Counted from the first letter of the stretch, positions 1 through 6,814 are shown. The stretch: DNA of 39,441 nt from CAYFMH01 sp964344775 (GCA_964344775.1 CAYFOO010000007.1:1-39441); one strand, 5' to 3'. The notes: generated by a model from the sequence alone, not told the origin. Program-made: numbers and translations.

Positions 1-58
1 TCATTATCCCCATTTCTTCTCTCCGAACAACTTTATTGTGCAGAAAGTCTAATGTCTA

Positions 59-271
59 ATGGGAGTATTTTTTACAAAACACATTTTAGAGCGATTGGCT
101 CAAAGGGGAATTCCTCAAAAAGCTATCGAATCTATTTTACAAAATTTTGAGAAAAAATATAAAAAAAAGGGAAAAATTTGTTTCGAAGGATTGTACAAAA
201 ATAAAAAGATAATAATAATTACTCAAGAAAGAAAACAACATTTAGTTCTCATAACCGCCTACTACTCATGA
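59..271 (+). CDS. DUF4258-like small protein (probable toxin half of a TA-like pair)
   Basis: Seventy-residue basic protein. It opens with a FTKHILERLAQRGIP segment (about residues 5-19) that fits the DUF4258 pattern of Ser/Thr-Lys-His, Glu-Arg and Arg-Gly-Ile. A strand-rich, Lys-heavy middle and a VLITAYYS end complete the RelE/BrnT-like small fold. Its stop overlaps the start of the DUF2283 gene (ATGA, 268-271), so the two are translationally coupled. DUF4258/DUF2283 neighbours are common in bacteria and are usually read as a toxin-antitoxin-like module. The toxin role here is inference, with no catalytic residue demonstrated. The window begins only 58 bases upstream, so the promoter is not visible. 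Confidence 0.7.
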   Translation: MGVFFTKHILERLAQRGIPQKAIESILQNFEKKYKKKGKICFEGLYKNKKIIIITQERKQHLVLITAYYS

Positions 272-477
272 TTTATTCCCACGACGAAACCGCTGATGCT
301 GGCTACATTAAATTTTCTGAAAACAAGGTAGCCAAAACTGTCCCTGTGAATGAAAATATTTTCTGCGATTTGGACAAAAATGGAATGCTTTGTGGAGTTG
401 AGATTCTGGGGGTGAAAAAAGAAGAATTGGTTCAATGGAGCAAAAATATTGGAAAAGCAGATTTTATGTTTTCTTGA
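268..477 (+). CDS. DUF2283 family protein (probable antitoxin partner)
   Basis: Sixty-nine residues matching the DUF2283 pattern: an N-terminal Tyr/Ser-His-Asp-Glu-x-Ala-Asp-Ala-x-Tyr-Ile segment (residues 3-14), then a CDLDKNGMLCGVEILG block (about 32-47) equivalent to the family's D-x-D-x-x-G-x-x-x-G-I-E-I-L signature. The start overlaps the stop of the preceding DUF4258 gene by four bases. The family is small, acidic to neutral, and very often next to DUF4258. I infer that it neutralises or accompanies that partner. It ends on TGA, consistent with the standard code. Confidence 0.75.
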   Translation: MIYSHDETADAGYIKFSENKVAKTVPVNENIFCDLDKNGMLCGVEILGVKKEELVQWSKNIGKADFMFS

Positions 478-542
478 GATTTGTAAAAAAATATGCTTCG
501 TGCAAAATGGTGATGTGATCCACTTTAAATTTAACGTGTAAC

Positions 543-986
543 TTATTTCCCAAACATCTCTTTTGCCCCTTCCACCAAATACACATCACGAATCCCCGCC
601 TCAATCATAGCCTTCCAGCAGTCTGCACAACACCACCAATGTCCCCAGAGGTAGAGATCAGCTCCTTCGCAGTTTTCGCCCCTCTCTTCAGCGTTTCGAA
701 TGGCCGATGGTTCAGCATGATTTTTTGGATGACAGCCTTCGCAGAGATGATAGTCCTCCCCAGTTTTACTCTTACGAAGTTTTCTCTCACACTGATTATT
801 TTCATGCCATTCTGATCCATTGGCTCCATGCCCGATAACTTTTCCGTTCTTCACCACCACAGCCCCCGTCGGATGCTTCTCATCCAAAGATAATTCTTCA
901 GCCGCATATTTTGCTGCTTTCATAAATTCATTTTCAATCGGAACAAACTCGATCGTTCGTCCTGCCGGTAAATATGGAAAATCCAT
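543..986 (-). CDS. dCMP deaminase / cytidine deaminase-like zinc enzyme
   Basis: A 147-aa protein of the cytidine/deoxycytidylate deaminase superfamily. The zinc site is visible: His90-Ala-Glu92 (ligand and proton shuttle) and Cys120-x-x-Cys123 (two Cys ligands). The HPTGAVVVKNGKVIG segment (residues 38-52) is the usual substrate-side strand. An extra Cys82-x-x-Cys85 in the insertion before the HAE motif is typical of dCMP deaminases and ComEB-like proteins. The likely reaction is dCMP to dUMP, feeding thymidylate synthesis. That fits its neighbours downstream of a DHFR-like gene and a dCTP-deaminase/dUTPase-fold gene on the same strand. Other deaminase substrates cannot be excluded. Confidence 0.75.
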   Translation of the reverse strand: MDFPYLPAGRTIEFVPIENEFMKAAKYAAEELSLDEKHPTGAVVVKNGKVIGHGANGSEWHENNQCERKLRKSKTGEDYHLCEGCHPKNHAEPSAIRNAEERGENCEGADLYLWGHWWCCADCWKAMIEAGIRDVYLVEGAKEMFGK

Positions 987-995
987 TTTAATAAA

Positions 996-1795
996 ACTAA
1001 GTTCTAAGCTCTAAGTCCTAATAACTATTCTTCTTCAGCCCCTCCAAGTCCCCACTTTTGATAAATGCAATCTCGTCATCTGCATCTTTTTTGGATGATA
1101 ACTCTTTGGCTTCCGATCCATCATACTTGGCAGAAGCAGCTCCATGCCGCATAGCATCCTCTCGAACAAGCGGTTGAGTAAGTTTGTGAAAAACAACCTG
1201 ACAGATTCGCTCTCCTGGGTAAATCCGAATCACCTGGGACGAGGTTTTGTTGAGAATCGGGATCATGAGATGACCAGAATAGTAGGCATCAACAATTCCG
1301 GTCATGTCTACGGCCAGTCCCCGACGATTGATCGAGCTACGAGGGTAGAGAACCCCCATCAGACCTGCTTCATTCATATTTACTTTTTCGAAAGTGGAAG
1401 CAATGATCGATTCTCCTGGAGAGAGATCAAAAAATTGCCCTGGTTTGAGTTCTATTTTTTCAAAGTTGTCTCCCGCCGACTCCGTCACATCCACAGTTAG
1501 CACCTCTCTCCCTTCATCCGTCAGTTTCCACGTTTTTGGAAGGTAAAACACAGTCCCAAGCCGCAAATCCACTGCATGCGGCTGATTTTGGAATTTATCC
1601 AGATTCGGCTCAAAAACGAGCTTTTCAGCTTCAACTAATTCTGCGATTTCGTGACGCGTGAGAATCATAATTTAGAGCTTAGTTGGTAGAACTTAGAAAC
1701 TTAGACCATTAAAACAAATTTTTTAGATTTTGAATTTAGAGACAAACAGAATAATTTTCAAACTAAAAACTAAGTTCTAAGCTCTAGGTTCTGAT
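996..1795. repeat. Inverted heptad-type repeats flanking the dUTPase-fold gene
   Basis: Three related intergenic patches built on agttctaagctcta: 996-1022, 1671-1707 (reverse orientation) and 1761-1795. The last two are inverted copies between the dUTPase-fold and DHFR-like genes. The same unit recurs at 25758-25774. Function unknown. Confidence 0.6.
1018..1668 (-). CDS. dCTP deaminase / dUTPase superfamily protein
   Basis: A 216-aa trimeric dUTPase-fold protein. Conserved blocks are Tyr-Pro-Arg110-Ser111-Ser112, GIVDAYYSGH (124-133), then Asn140 and YPGERICQVVF (150-160). The N-terminal LTRHEIAELVE and HAVDLRLGTVFYL resemble dCTP deaminases (Dcd). However, position 137, where Dcd enzymes carry the catalytic Glu of the GHITLEFSN-type strand, is Pro here, while the Asp of the dUTPase motif (Asp127) is kept. 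So dUTP hydrolysis, or a regulatory role, is as likely as dCTP deamination. It lies 31 bases upstream of the dCMP deaminase gene on the same strand, consistent with dUMP supply. A 25-residue C-terminal tail beyond the fold is unexplained. Confidence 0.7.
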   Translation of the reverse strand: MILTRHEIAELVEAEKLVFEPNLDKFQNQPHAVDLRLGTVFYLPKTWKLTDEGREVLTVDVTESAGDNFEKIELKPGQFFDLSPGESIIASTFEKVNMNEAGLMGVLYPRSSINRRGLAVDMTGIVDAYYSGHLMIPILNKTSSQVIRIYPGERICQVVFHKLTQPLVREDAMRHGAASAKYDGSEAKELSSKKDADDEIAFIKSGDLEGLKKNSY

Positions 1796-1797
1796 CG

Positions 1798-2361
1798 CTA
1801 TTTAATCACTTTGTATTTCGCGAGGATGGAATTCTCGCCCAATTTTTCTACTTTTTCAAGTTGTAAATCCATAGATATTTCTGGTGCAAAGATGGAAATT
1901 CCTGAACCGAAAACTTTTGGACAAATAGTCACCAGAACCTCATCGATCAAACCAGCTTCCAAAAAAAGAGTGTTGATTTTTGCTCCTCCTGCCAAAATTA
2001 CCTCTTTGAATCCCTGTTTTTCCAATTCTTTCAGAACTTTTTTGGGAGAACAATTAGTAAAAACTAAATCTTCTCTCTGCCATCGGAGCCAAAATTCATT
2101 TCCATTTTCACAAGGAATATAATCATCGTGTTCTCGCCCTTCGTACTTCCTCTGCCAACGGGTCAAAATCACATTTTTACGACCAGCGAGTGGCTGCCCA
2201 ATAGTTTCAAAAGTTTTGTGCCCCATAATCAAAGCTCCCGCCTCTTTTGTCTTTTCTACAAAAAGCTTTTTGTCGGCTTTCTCGGTCCAATCCGGAAAAT
2301 GATTGGAATCTTTCCCAATTTTTCCGTCCAACGTGATCGCCATCAGAAGGGTTACTTTCAT
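1798..2361 (-). CDS. Dihydrofolate reductase / RibD C-terminal family protein
   Basis: A 187-aa protein of the DHFR/RibD-C fold. The N-terminal KVTLLMAITLDGKIGKD matches the DHFR opening strand and IG motif. The GALIMGHKTFETIG block corresponds to the ImGRkTfes cofactor segment. AGGAKINTLFLEAGLIDEV and PKVFGSGISIF match the RibD-C NADPH-binding and terminal blocks. It probably reduces dihydrofolate, or a pteridine/flavin precursor, with NADPH. Next to dCMP deaminase and a dUTPase-fold gene, folate recycling for thymidylate is the simplest reading. The reading frame is open 11 codons further upstream. I chose the internal Met at 2361 because the family fold starts there and the ATG overlaps the end of the broken RelE frame. 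Confidence 0.7.
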   Translation of the reverse strand: MKVTLLMAITLDGKIGKDSNHFPDWTEKADKKLFVEKTKEAGALIMGHKTFETIGQPLAGRKNVILTRWQRKYEGREHDDYIPCENGNEFWLRWQREDLVFTNCSPKKVLKELEKQGFKEVILAGGAKINTLFLEAGLIDEVLVTICPKVFGSGISIFAPEISMDLQLEKVEKLGENSILAKYKVIK

Positions 2362-2663
2362 GTTTCTAGTTGTGAATATATTTTTAGAAGCCAAGATATG
2401 TAATCACGTTTAGACTTTTTCACCTCAATGATAAAGATAGTAAAAATATTTTTTGAGGTGGGAACAAACAAAATCCTCCATCATCCTACTCTTTTTCTGT
2501 ATATTTTATACCGAGGATTATCCAAGAGCTTTGTATTGGAGGCTAAAAAATCTTTTTTTTCTAGTTCTAACAATGCTTTTTTAAGCCTAACAAATGTTTT
2601 TGGATCAAGTTTTTTTTAATGGGTTAATTTTTTTTGTGCCTGCTTTTTTAATTTAATCTTCAT
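2358..2663 (-). pseudogene. Broken RelE/mRNA-interferase toxin gene
   Basis: The ATG at 2663 overlaps the end of the preceding antitoxin-like gene, as in intact TA pairs. Frame one gives MKIKLKKQAQKKINPLKK. After a run of eight A (about 2611-2618) the RelE sequence continues in the -1 frame: KKLDPKTFVRLKKALLELE, then NPRYKIYRKRVG, an in-frame TGA at 2481-2483, then WRILFVPTSKNIFTIFIIEV. The blocks match RelE-fold toxins (the L-x-x-x-P-R-Y-K-I-Y-R-x-R-V-G-x-W-R-I core and terminal V-x-x-R-x-x-Y). Two separate lesions (a one-base deficit in the A run and a stop inside the VG-x-WRI core) argue for decay. I reconstructed this by hand. Confidence 0.7.
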
Positions 2664-2847
2664 CTAATTGTTTTAAAAACTCATGAAGTTCCATTGATTC
2701 AGATTGATTTTTTTCTTCTTCTTTCATCGCCCGGAGTACCAACCATACATCATGTAGATCTTCCACTTGCTCAAAAAAATCAGTTTCCATTTTTTCTAAA
2801 TTGGAAAGACGATGTCGTTTTTTGGTGGCAAGAATTGCAGAGTTCAT
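2653..2847 (-). CDS. Antitoxin-like small protein
   Basis: Sixty-four-residue, acidic, largely helical protein. No named family is recognised with certainty. The ITKKRHRL-like start (here LATKKRHRLSNLEKME) followed by an acidic helical tail ending in HEFLKQLDED resembles RelB-type antitoxins. The supporting context is strong: the stop codon overlaps the start of a decayed RelE-type toxin reading frame directly downstream. If the toxin is dead, this is an orphan antitoxin that could act as a regulator or guard against related toxins. Confidence 0.55.
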   Translation of the reverse strand: MNSAILATKKRHRLSNLEKMETDFFEQVEDLHDVWLVLRAMKEEEKNQSESMELHEFLKQLDED

Positions 2848-2938
2848 TTTCAGAGAAAATTAAAGCCATTTTTTTGTACCAAACTTTTTCTAAAAAAACA
2901 AACTTTCCCAAAACAGAATTCTTCTTAGAATTTAAAAG

Positions 2939-3009
2939 GTTGTAGGTTGGAGGTGGTAGGTTGTAAAAATTAAAAAATACCTACAACTTACAACTTATAA
3001 CCTACAACT
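2939..3009. repeat. Inverted gttgtag heptad repeat upstream of eno
   Basis: Tandem degenerate gttgtag units (2939-2964) are followed by the reverse-complement units ctacaac (2978-3009), so the transcript could fold into a long hairpin. The same family occurs at 25781-25810, 26379-26458 and 31624-31701. Confidence 0.75.
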
Positions 3010-3031
3010 ATATTATTTAAACTTTAAAATC

Positions 3032-4258
3032 ATGACTCAAATTAAATCAATCCTCGCTCGCCAAATCCTCGACTCCCGTGGCAACCCCACCGTCGAAGTA
3101 GAAATGTCCGATGGACAAAATACGGTGTTGGCAAAAGTGCCTTCTGGAGCCTCCACTGGTGTCCACGAAGCTCTCGAACTGCGAGATGGCGACAAATCTC
3201 GATACCACGGAAAAGGCGTGCTCAAGGCCATTGAAAATGTAAATAATATTCTTGCCCCAGAAATCATCGGGATGGATCCGACCGAACAAAGCGAAATCGA
3301 TCAAAAAATGCTCGATCTGGACGGCACAGAAAATAAATCCAAGCTCGGAGCCAACGCGATCCTGGGGATTTCTCTCGCCGCCTGCCGATTGGCTGCTGTG
3401 CAAAAAGGAGTGCCGATTTTTCAGCATATCAATGATCTTTTTGGAGGGGGAAAAAGTCTGCCCCGACCAATGATGAACATCATCAATGGCGGCTCACACG
3501 CCGACTCTGGACTCGCGATTCAGGAGTTTATGATTTTGCCGCAGTTTGATGATTTTGCAGACAATCTGCGGGCTGGATCGGAGATTTTTCACACGTTGAA
3601 AAAAATCCTTTCCGCTCGTGGAGAAAGCATCGGCGTAGGAGACGAGGGAGGGTTTGCCCCGCACCTACCGAAGGTGGCGGATGCATTCGATGTGATCCTG
3701 GAGGCGATCGAGAAGACCGGCTACAACACGGACAACGTGAAGCTGGCGATCGATGCCGCCGCTTCTGAGTTTTTTGAGGATGGGAAATATTTGATCGATG
3801 GAAAGCAACTTTCCGCTTCGGAACTGACGGACTTCTACGGCAAGTTATTGGCAAAATACCCCCTCATCTCGATCGAAGATTCGCACGCAGAAGATGACTT
3901 TGAGGGATTTGCACAGATGAATGAAAAATTTGGAGACCAAGTACAACTAGTGGGAGACGACCTCCTCGTGACGAATAAAAAACGGCTGCAAACCGGAATC
4001 GATCAAGCACTCTGCAACTCCATCCTGATAAAAGTGAATCAGATCGGTTCGCTCACTGAGACCTTCGAAACCATGAAATTGGCCAAGACCAATAACTTCA
4101 CCACGGTGATCTCGCATCGATCGGGGGAGACAGAGGACAGCTTCATTGCTGATCTAGCGGTGGGGACAGATGCCGGCCAAATAAAGACGGGGTCCCTCTG
4201 TCGCTCGGAGCGAGTATGTAAGTACAATCAATTGCTGCGAATTTCCGAAAAATTATAG
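3032..4258 (+). CDS. eno: Enolase
   Basis: A 408-aa enolase (2-phosphoglycerate to phosphoenolpyruvate, cytoplasmic glycolysis). Recognisable blocks from N to C: ARQILDSRGNPTVEVE, VPSGASTGVHEALELRD (flexible loop), LGANAILGISLA, MNIINGGSHADSGLAIQEFMILP, GVGDEGGFAPHL, LISIEDSHAEDDFEGF, QLVGDDLLVTN (metal Asp), ILIKVNQIGSLTET (catalytic Lys), TVISHRSGETEDSFIADLAVGT and QIKTGSLCRSERVCKYNQLLRI. It is a little shorter than the usual 420-430 residues, with no missing active-site block. The gene stands alone on the plus strand. Its last 116 bases are overlapped by a convergent hypothetical gene. Confidence 0.97.
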   Translation: MTQIKSILARQILDSRGNPTVEVEMSDGQNTVLAKVPSGASTGVHEALELRDGDKSRYHGKGVLKAIENVNNILAPEIIGMDPTEQSEIDQKMLDLDGTENKSKLGANAILGISLAACRLAAVQKGVPIFQHINDLFGGGKSLPRPMMNIINGGSHADSGLAIQEFMILPQFDDFADNLRAGSEIFHTLKKILSARGESIGVGDEGGFAPHLPKVADAFDVILEAIEKTGYNTDNVKLAIDAAASEFFEDGKYLIDGKQLSASELTDFYGKLLAKYPLISIEDSHAEDDFEGFAQMNEKFGDQVQLVGDDLLVTNKKRLQTGIDQALCNSILIKVNQIGSLTETFETMKLAKTNNFTTVISHRSGETEDSFIADLAVGTDAGQIKTGSLCRSERVCKYNQLLRISEKL

Positions 4259-4742
4259 GATGTCTCAATAAAATATTAGAAACAAGCCCTGCGGCATCTG
4301 CTCGTTTTTGTACTTTTTCCTGTCGAAGGACACTAAATCTTTTTGTGGCTAAATCGGGAAATTTTTTGGTCCATCTGTGCCTGATCTTGAAAAGTGGTCT
4401 CAAAATTTCTTCTCTAGCGGCTGGCCTGAGAATAACTCTTTCGATGCTTCGGAAAGTTGATTGGATCAGGATTATGATATGAAAGGCCAAATGTTCTCTT
4501 TCTTTGAAATCGTGTGTTATTTGATATTGGTTTTCGATGTGCTGGATATGGCCAAGTTTTTTTCTGATTCTATCTAGGGGATCTTCTTCGCTTTTTTTAC
4601 AGCGGCCATCACATTTATGTCCACCAGAAAAAGCCCCCAACATACCTCCAACTTCTGAATCTGGTTCTGAAGGAACTTCGGAAGAAGTGTTATCTTTCGG
4701 GGCTATAAAAGGAATAATATTGTCTCTTTCTAAATCTGACAT
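4143..4742 (-). CDS. Hypothetical protein overlapping the eno 3' end
   Basis: A 199-aa protein of unknown family, starting at MSDLERD. The open frame extends 26 codons upstream, but the low-complexity Lys/Phe/Tyr stretch there looks non-coding. The N-terminal 45 residues are acidic and Ser/Pro-rich, followed by GGHKCDGRCKK, a Cys-x3-Cys that could bind metal. Then comes a long helical region rich in Arg, Ile and Leu (about 60-160). The last ~38 residues are encoded antisense to enolase, unusual for a real C-terminus. The native protein may end earlier, with the frame then extended by a lost stop or frameshift. No function is assigned. Confidence 0.5.
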   Translation of the reverse strand: MSDLERDNIIPFIAPKDNTSSEVPSEPDSEVGGMLGAFSGGHKCDGRCKKSEEDPLDRIRKKLGHIQHIENQYQITHDFKEREHLAFHIIILIQSTFRSIERVILRPAAREEILRPLFKIRHRWTKKFPDLATKRFSVLRQEKVQKRADAAGLVSNILLRHPIIFRKFAAIDCTYILAPSDRGTPSLFGRHLSPPLDQQ

Positions 4743-4799
4743 GGTGAATTGAAAATTATTTATTTTATAATACTTTTTTGTAGAAAGGTCAAATTTCTT

Positions 4800-4827
4800 T
4801 TGACAAAACTGCTTTTTCAAATATTTT
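4800..4827 (+). promoter_or_regulatory. Sigma-70-type promoter for the candidate RNA
   Basis: Perfect -35 TTGACA at 4800-4805, a 16-bp spacer and a -10-like TATTTT at 4822-4827. The predicted start is near 4834, pointing into a region with no credible coding frame but with strong secondary structure and a terminator at its end. Confidence 0.55.
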
Positions 4828-4833
4828 ATTGTT

Positions 4834-5217
4834 GCAATGTTTGAGGTGCTGGCCGTGCCAAAAAGTGCCGGTTCTCTGTAGACATATTTTTGGTTCTTAT
4901 TATTGAGTTAGGTCGACTTTGGGGGCGACAAACCTTGATAAAAAGTTCTAAGGAATGTGTCTTGCAGAAAGCAGGAGAACTCTCTCCCAACAGCCACCCA
5001 AATTTGCCTCCTCACTCCCTCGTTTGCCAATCAGTCCTCATTCCTTTGCAGCCGAGAGCTGGAGAAAAAAAGAGACTTGCATTGGGAGATGAGAACGAGC
5101 GATAGGAGACTACCGAGGTTGAGAAAAGGGAACAAGACGTATTGAGATTTGGCTGTTCACAATACGGCTCTGTGGAGGCACTAAATCCACACCCTTTTCT
5201 CCCTCACCTCTTTTTTT
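4834..5217 (+). ncRNA. Candidate structured non-coding RNA, unidentified (about 380 nt)
   Basis: This 530-bp gap between divergent genes has no convincing ORF. Seen: GAGGTG at 4843-4848 can pair with CACCTC at 5205-5210, joining the ends. AAGGAATG near 4949-4956 can pair with CATTCCTT near 5038-5045. A 10-bp helix GAGAAAAGGG (5121-5130) with CCCTTTTCTC (5192-5201) encloses two hairpins, CGTATTG (5138-5144)/CAATACG (5160-5166) and TGTGG (5171-5175)/CCACA (5187-5191). Seven T follow at 5211-5217. With the upstream TTGACA promoter this gives a discrete transcript. The size suits RNase P RNA or tmRNA, but I find none of their invariant segments (no GAGGAAAGTC, no tRNA-like TPsiC arm with CCA), so I leave it unnamed. 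Confidence 0.5.
5211..5217 (+). terminator. T-run terminating the candidate RNA
   Basis: Seven T directly after the closing helix (5115-5130 with 5192-5210), the usual form of an intrinsic terminator. Confidence 0.5.
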
Positions 5218-5227
5218 ATTTGCCAAA

Positions 5228-5261
5228 TTATATATGAATCTTATATAATTTTCATATATAA
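5228..5261. promoter_or_regulatory. Palindromic operator overlapping the -10 of the RHH-tatD unit
   Basis: Perfect inverted repeat: TTATATATGAA (5228-5238) and TTCATATATAA (5251-5261). The 12-bp centre contains TATAAT (5244-5249), a consensus -10 lying 23 bp before the RHH start codon. A palindrome over the promoter of a ribbon-helix-helix gene suggests autorepression by that protein; this is inference. Confidence 0.5.
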
Positions 5262-5272
5262 ACCATATATAA

Positions 5273-5419
5273 ATGAAAGTTATTAACTTCACCGTCCCCG
5301 TCAGATTCGACAAACGCATCGAGAAAGCCATGCGAAAAAAAGGCATCCCCACGAAGGCAGAATTTTTTCGATTTGCGGCGATTTATTTCCTGGATATCAT
5401 GGAGTCCCAAAAGGACTAA
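5273..5419 (+). CDS. Ribbon-helix-helix (CopG/Arc-type) small DNA-binding protein
   Basis: Forty-eight residues starting KVINFTVPVRFDKRIEKAMRK: a short beta-strand with alternating residues (INFTVPV), then a first helix (FDKRIEKAMRKKG), the turn IPTKAE and a second helix (FFRFAAIYFLDIME). This is the classical RHH layout, dimeric, with DNA contacts from the N-terminal strand. Its stop codon directly abuts the tatD ATG (TAAATG, 5417-5422), so the pair is one transcription unit. A perfect palindrome with a -10 element sits just upstream and is a plausible operator. It could be an autoregulator or the antitoxin-like half of an unrecognised module. Confidence 0.7.
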   Translation: MKVINFTVPVRFDKRIEKAMRKKGIPTKAEFFRFAAIYFLDIMESQKD

Positions 5420-6304
5420 ATGAAAACCTATCCCATCGCAGACACCCATACACACCTGTATTTCCCCGCTTTTGACCGAACGCAAAAAGAAGTAATCGAG
5501 AGGGCAGAGAAATATGGTGTGCAAATGCAGGTGCAGATCGGATGTGATGAGATGTCCTCCCTGGCGGCTTTGAAACTAGCGGAAGCAAATGAAAACTTCT
5601 ACGCCACGCTGGGGCTTCATCCCACGGATGTAGAACATCTCGGAAAACCGGCACAACACCGGATCTCCGGTTTTGAAGGATTTCGTCCGCAGGCACACAA
5701 CGTGCAAGATCTTTTGATCTGGTTTGAGAAAAAATTCCAGGAAAATCCGAATAAAATCGTGGGATTTGGAGAAACAGGGTTTGATTTTTATCACAACGAC
5801 ACCCTGGAACTACGAGAGTTGCAGGCCGAATCTTTTTTGGGACACGTCCGATTGGCTCGACGATTTGAGCGAGCTCTGGTAGTACATACTCGCGATGCCC
5901 GGGATGAAACTCTTGATTTTCTCGAAGAAAACAAAGATCTCTTGCGGTATGAAAATGGTGAAAAAATGCGGGGGGTGATCCACTGCTTCACGGAAGATGC
6001 CGAATTTGCCCGAATCGTCACGCAAGAATACGGATTTTTCATCGGCATCGGAGGAATTGCTACTTATCCGAAGGCAGAAAATGTCCGTGAAGCAATCAAA
6101 AACACTCCGCTGGAATACATTGTGACAGAAACTGATGCCCCCTTCCTCGTGCCTCAGGGATTCAAAAATCAACACAAAATCAATGAATCCAGCTTCCTCA
6201 CTGACGTCGTAGAGCTCATCGCAGAATTAAAAAACCGTCCCCTGGAGGAGACGGCTAATATTTTATTTGATAACGCGAAGCGGTTGTTTGCTTTAAGCAG
6301 CTAA
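5420..6304 (+). CDS. tatD: TatD family metal-dependent deoxyribonuclease
   Basis: A 294-aa TIM-barrel hydrolase of the TatD family. Metal and catalytic residues are visible in order: HTH near the start (ADTHTHLYFP), GLHPTD, GFGETGFDFYH (bridging Glu), VVHTRDA, VIHCFTED and TETDAPFLVP (Asp). Members are 3'-5' exonucleases acting on DNA or RNA in repair and turnover. An extended insertion after GLHPTDVEHLG (a PAQHRISGFEGFRPQAHN loop) is longer than usual. The region after the final Asp (GFKNQHKINESSF) differs from the common RGKRNEP form. It is co-transcribed with the upstream RHH gene. Its last 12 bases overlap the convergent hypothetical gene. Confidence 0.93.
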   Translation: MKTYPIADTHTHLYFPAFDRTQKEVIERAEKYGVQMQVQIGCDEMSSLAALKLAEANENFYATLGLHPTDVEHLGKPAQHRISGFEGFRPQAHNVQDLLIWFEKKFQENPNKIVGFGETGFDFYHNDTLELRELQAESFLGHVRLARRFERALVVHTRDARDETLDFLEENKDLLRYENGEKMRGVIHCFTEDAEFARIVTQEYGFFIGIGGIATYPKAENVREAIKNTPLEYIVTETDAPFLVPQGFKNQHKINESSFLTDVVELIAELKNRPLEETANILFDNAKRLFALSS

Positions 6305-6634
6305 AACTCTCACAGCAGCTTCAACTTCTTCAACAAGCTCCCCAACTTCTTTTTCACCCGTTATACTTTCTTCTACTATCTCATTGTCATTCGCAGCAAC
6401 TGGAATCAAAATTGTTTTTACTACGTCATTGGTAGCATCTATGATTTGGCGAACATAAGCTCGTCCCTCAACCACTCCCATAGTGGTAACATTCCCGGTT
6501 AATTGAGTAATATCTTCTTTCGGACTAAATCCTTCTAATTTTGTCGCAGGATTTATACTGACAATTTCAGTTTCCTTTTGAAAATAAACAAATTTTCCAG
6601 TTTCTGCCGACAGCCGAGAATGAAGTGTTTTCAT
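6293..6634 (-). CDS. Hypothetical protein
   Basis: A 113-aa acidic protein with no family I can name. The middle (about residues 42-66, ITQLTGNVTTMGVVEGRAYV) faintly recalls the start of the PEP-utilising mobile domain (G-x-V-x-G-x-A-x-V), but the His-containing rest of that domain is absent, so I do not assign it. The C-terminus is Glu/Val-rich (EEVEAAVRVLAA) and probably helical. It overlaps the 3' end of tatD by 12 bases in the convergent direction. The spacing and coding character look genuine. Confidence 0.5.
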   Translation of the reverse strand: MKTLHSRLSAETGKFVYFQKETEIVSINPATKLEGFSPKEDITQLTGNVTTMGVVEGRAYVRQIIDATNDVVKTILIPVAANDNEIVEESITGEKEVGELVEEVEAAVRVLAA

Positions 6635-6696
6635 CTTTTGATTTTTAGAAATCGGGGCATTATAGCGGAATTTGGAGAAAAAAACAAGCGTTTTTT

Positions 6697-6795
6697 ATAG
6701 ATAACGAGCAAACAAGCAGACAAGATTACGAGTTTTTTGCTTTAAAATAGGATTTTTCTTGTTTTCTTGTAAACTCGTTATCTTGTAATCTGATT
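6697..6795. repeat. Inverted repeat of short units upstream of ruvB
   Basis: Units such as gataacgag and caagattac (6701-6735) recur in reverse complement (ctcgttatc, gtaatct) at about 6770-6792, giving a long imperfect hairpin around a T-rich centre. It belongs to the same class of degenerate ~7-8 bp repeats as other gaps here. Confidence 0.6.
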
Positions 6796-6814
6796 AATTA
6801 TTGGTAAATTAAAA

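Noticed and set aside
2428..2619. 63-codon plus-strand ORF antisense to the RelE relic
   Set aside because: The minus strand shows clear RelE-type sequence. The plus-strand reading has no protein character.
4890..5145. Overlapping plus-strand ORFs of 62-71 codons in the gap before the RHH gene
   Set aside because: No ribosome-binding site, no recognisable protein pattern, and the region is better explained by RNA secondary structure and a terminator.
4821..5217. Identity as RNase P RNA or tmRNA
   Set aside because: I checked both strands for GAGGAAAGTC, the ACAGAA-type P4 strand in the right place, and a tRNA-like 3' end with CCA. None fits, apart from a partial ACAGAGAACCGGC on the minus strand without its partner.
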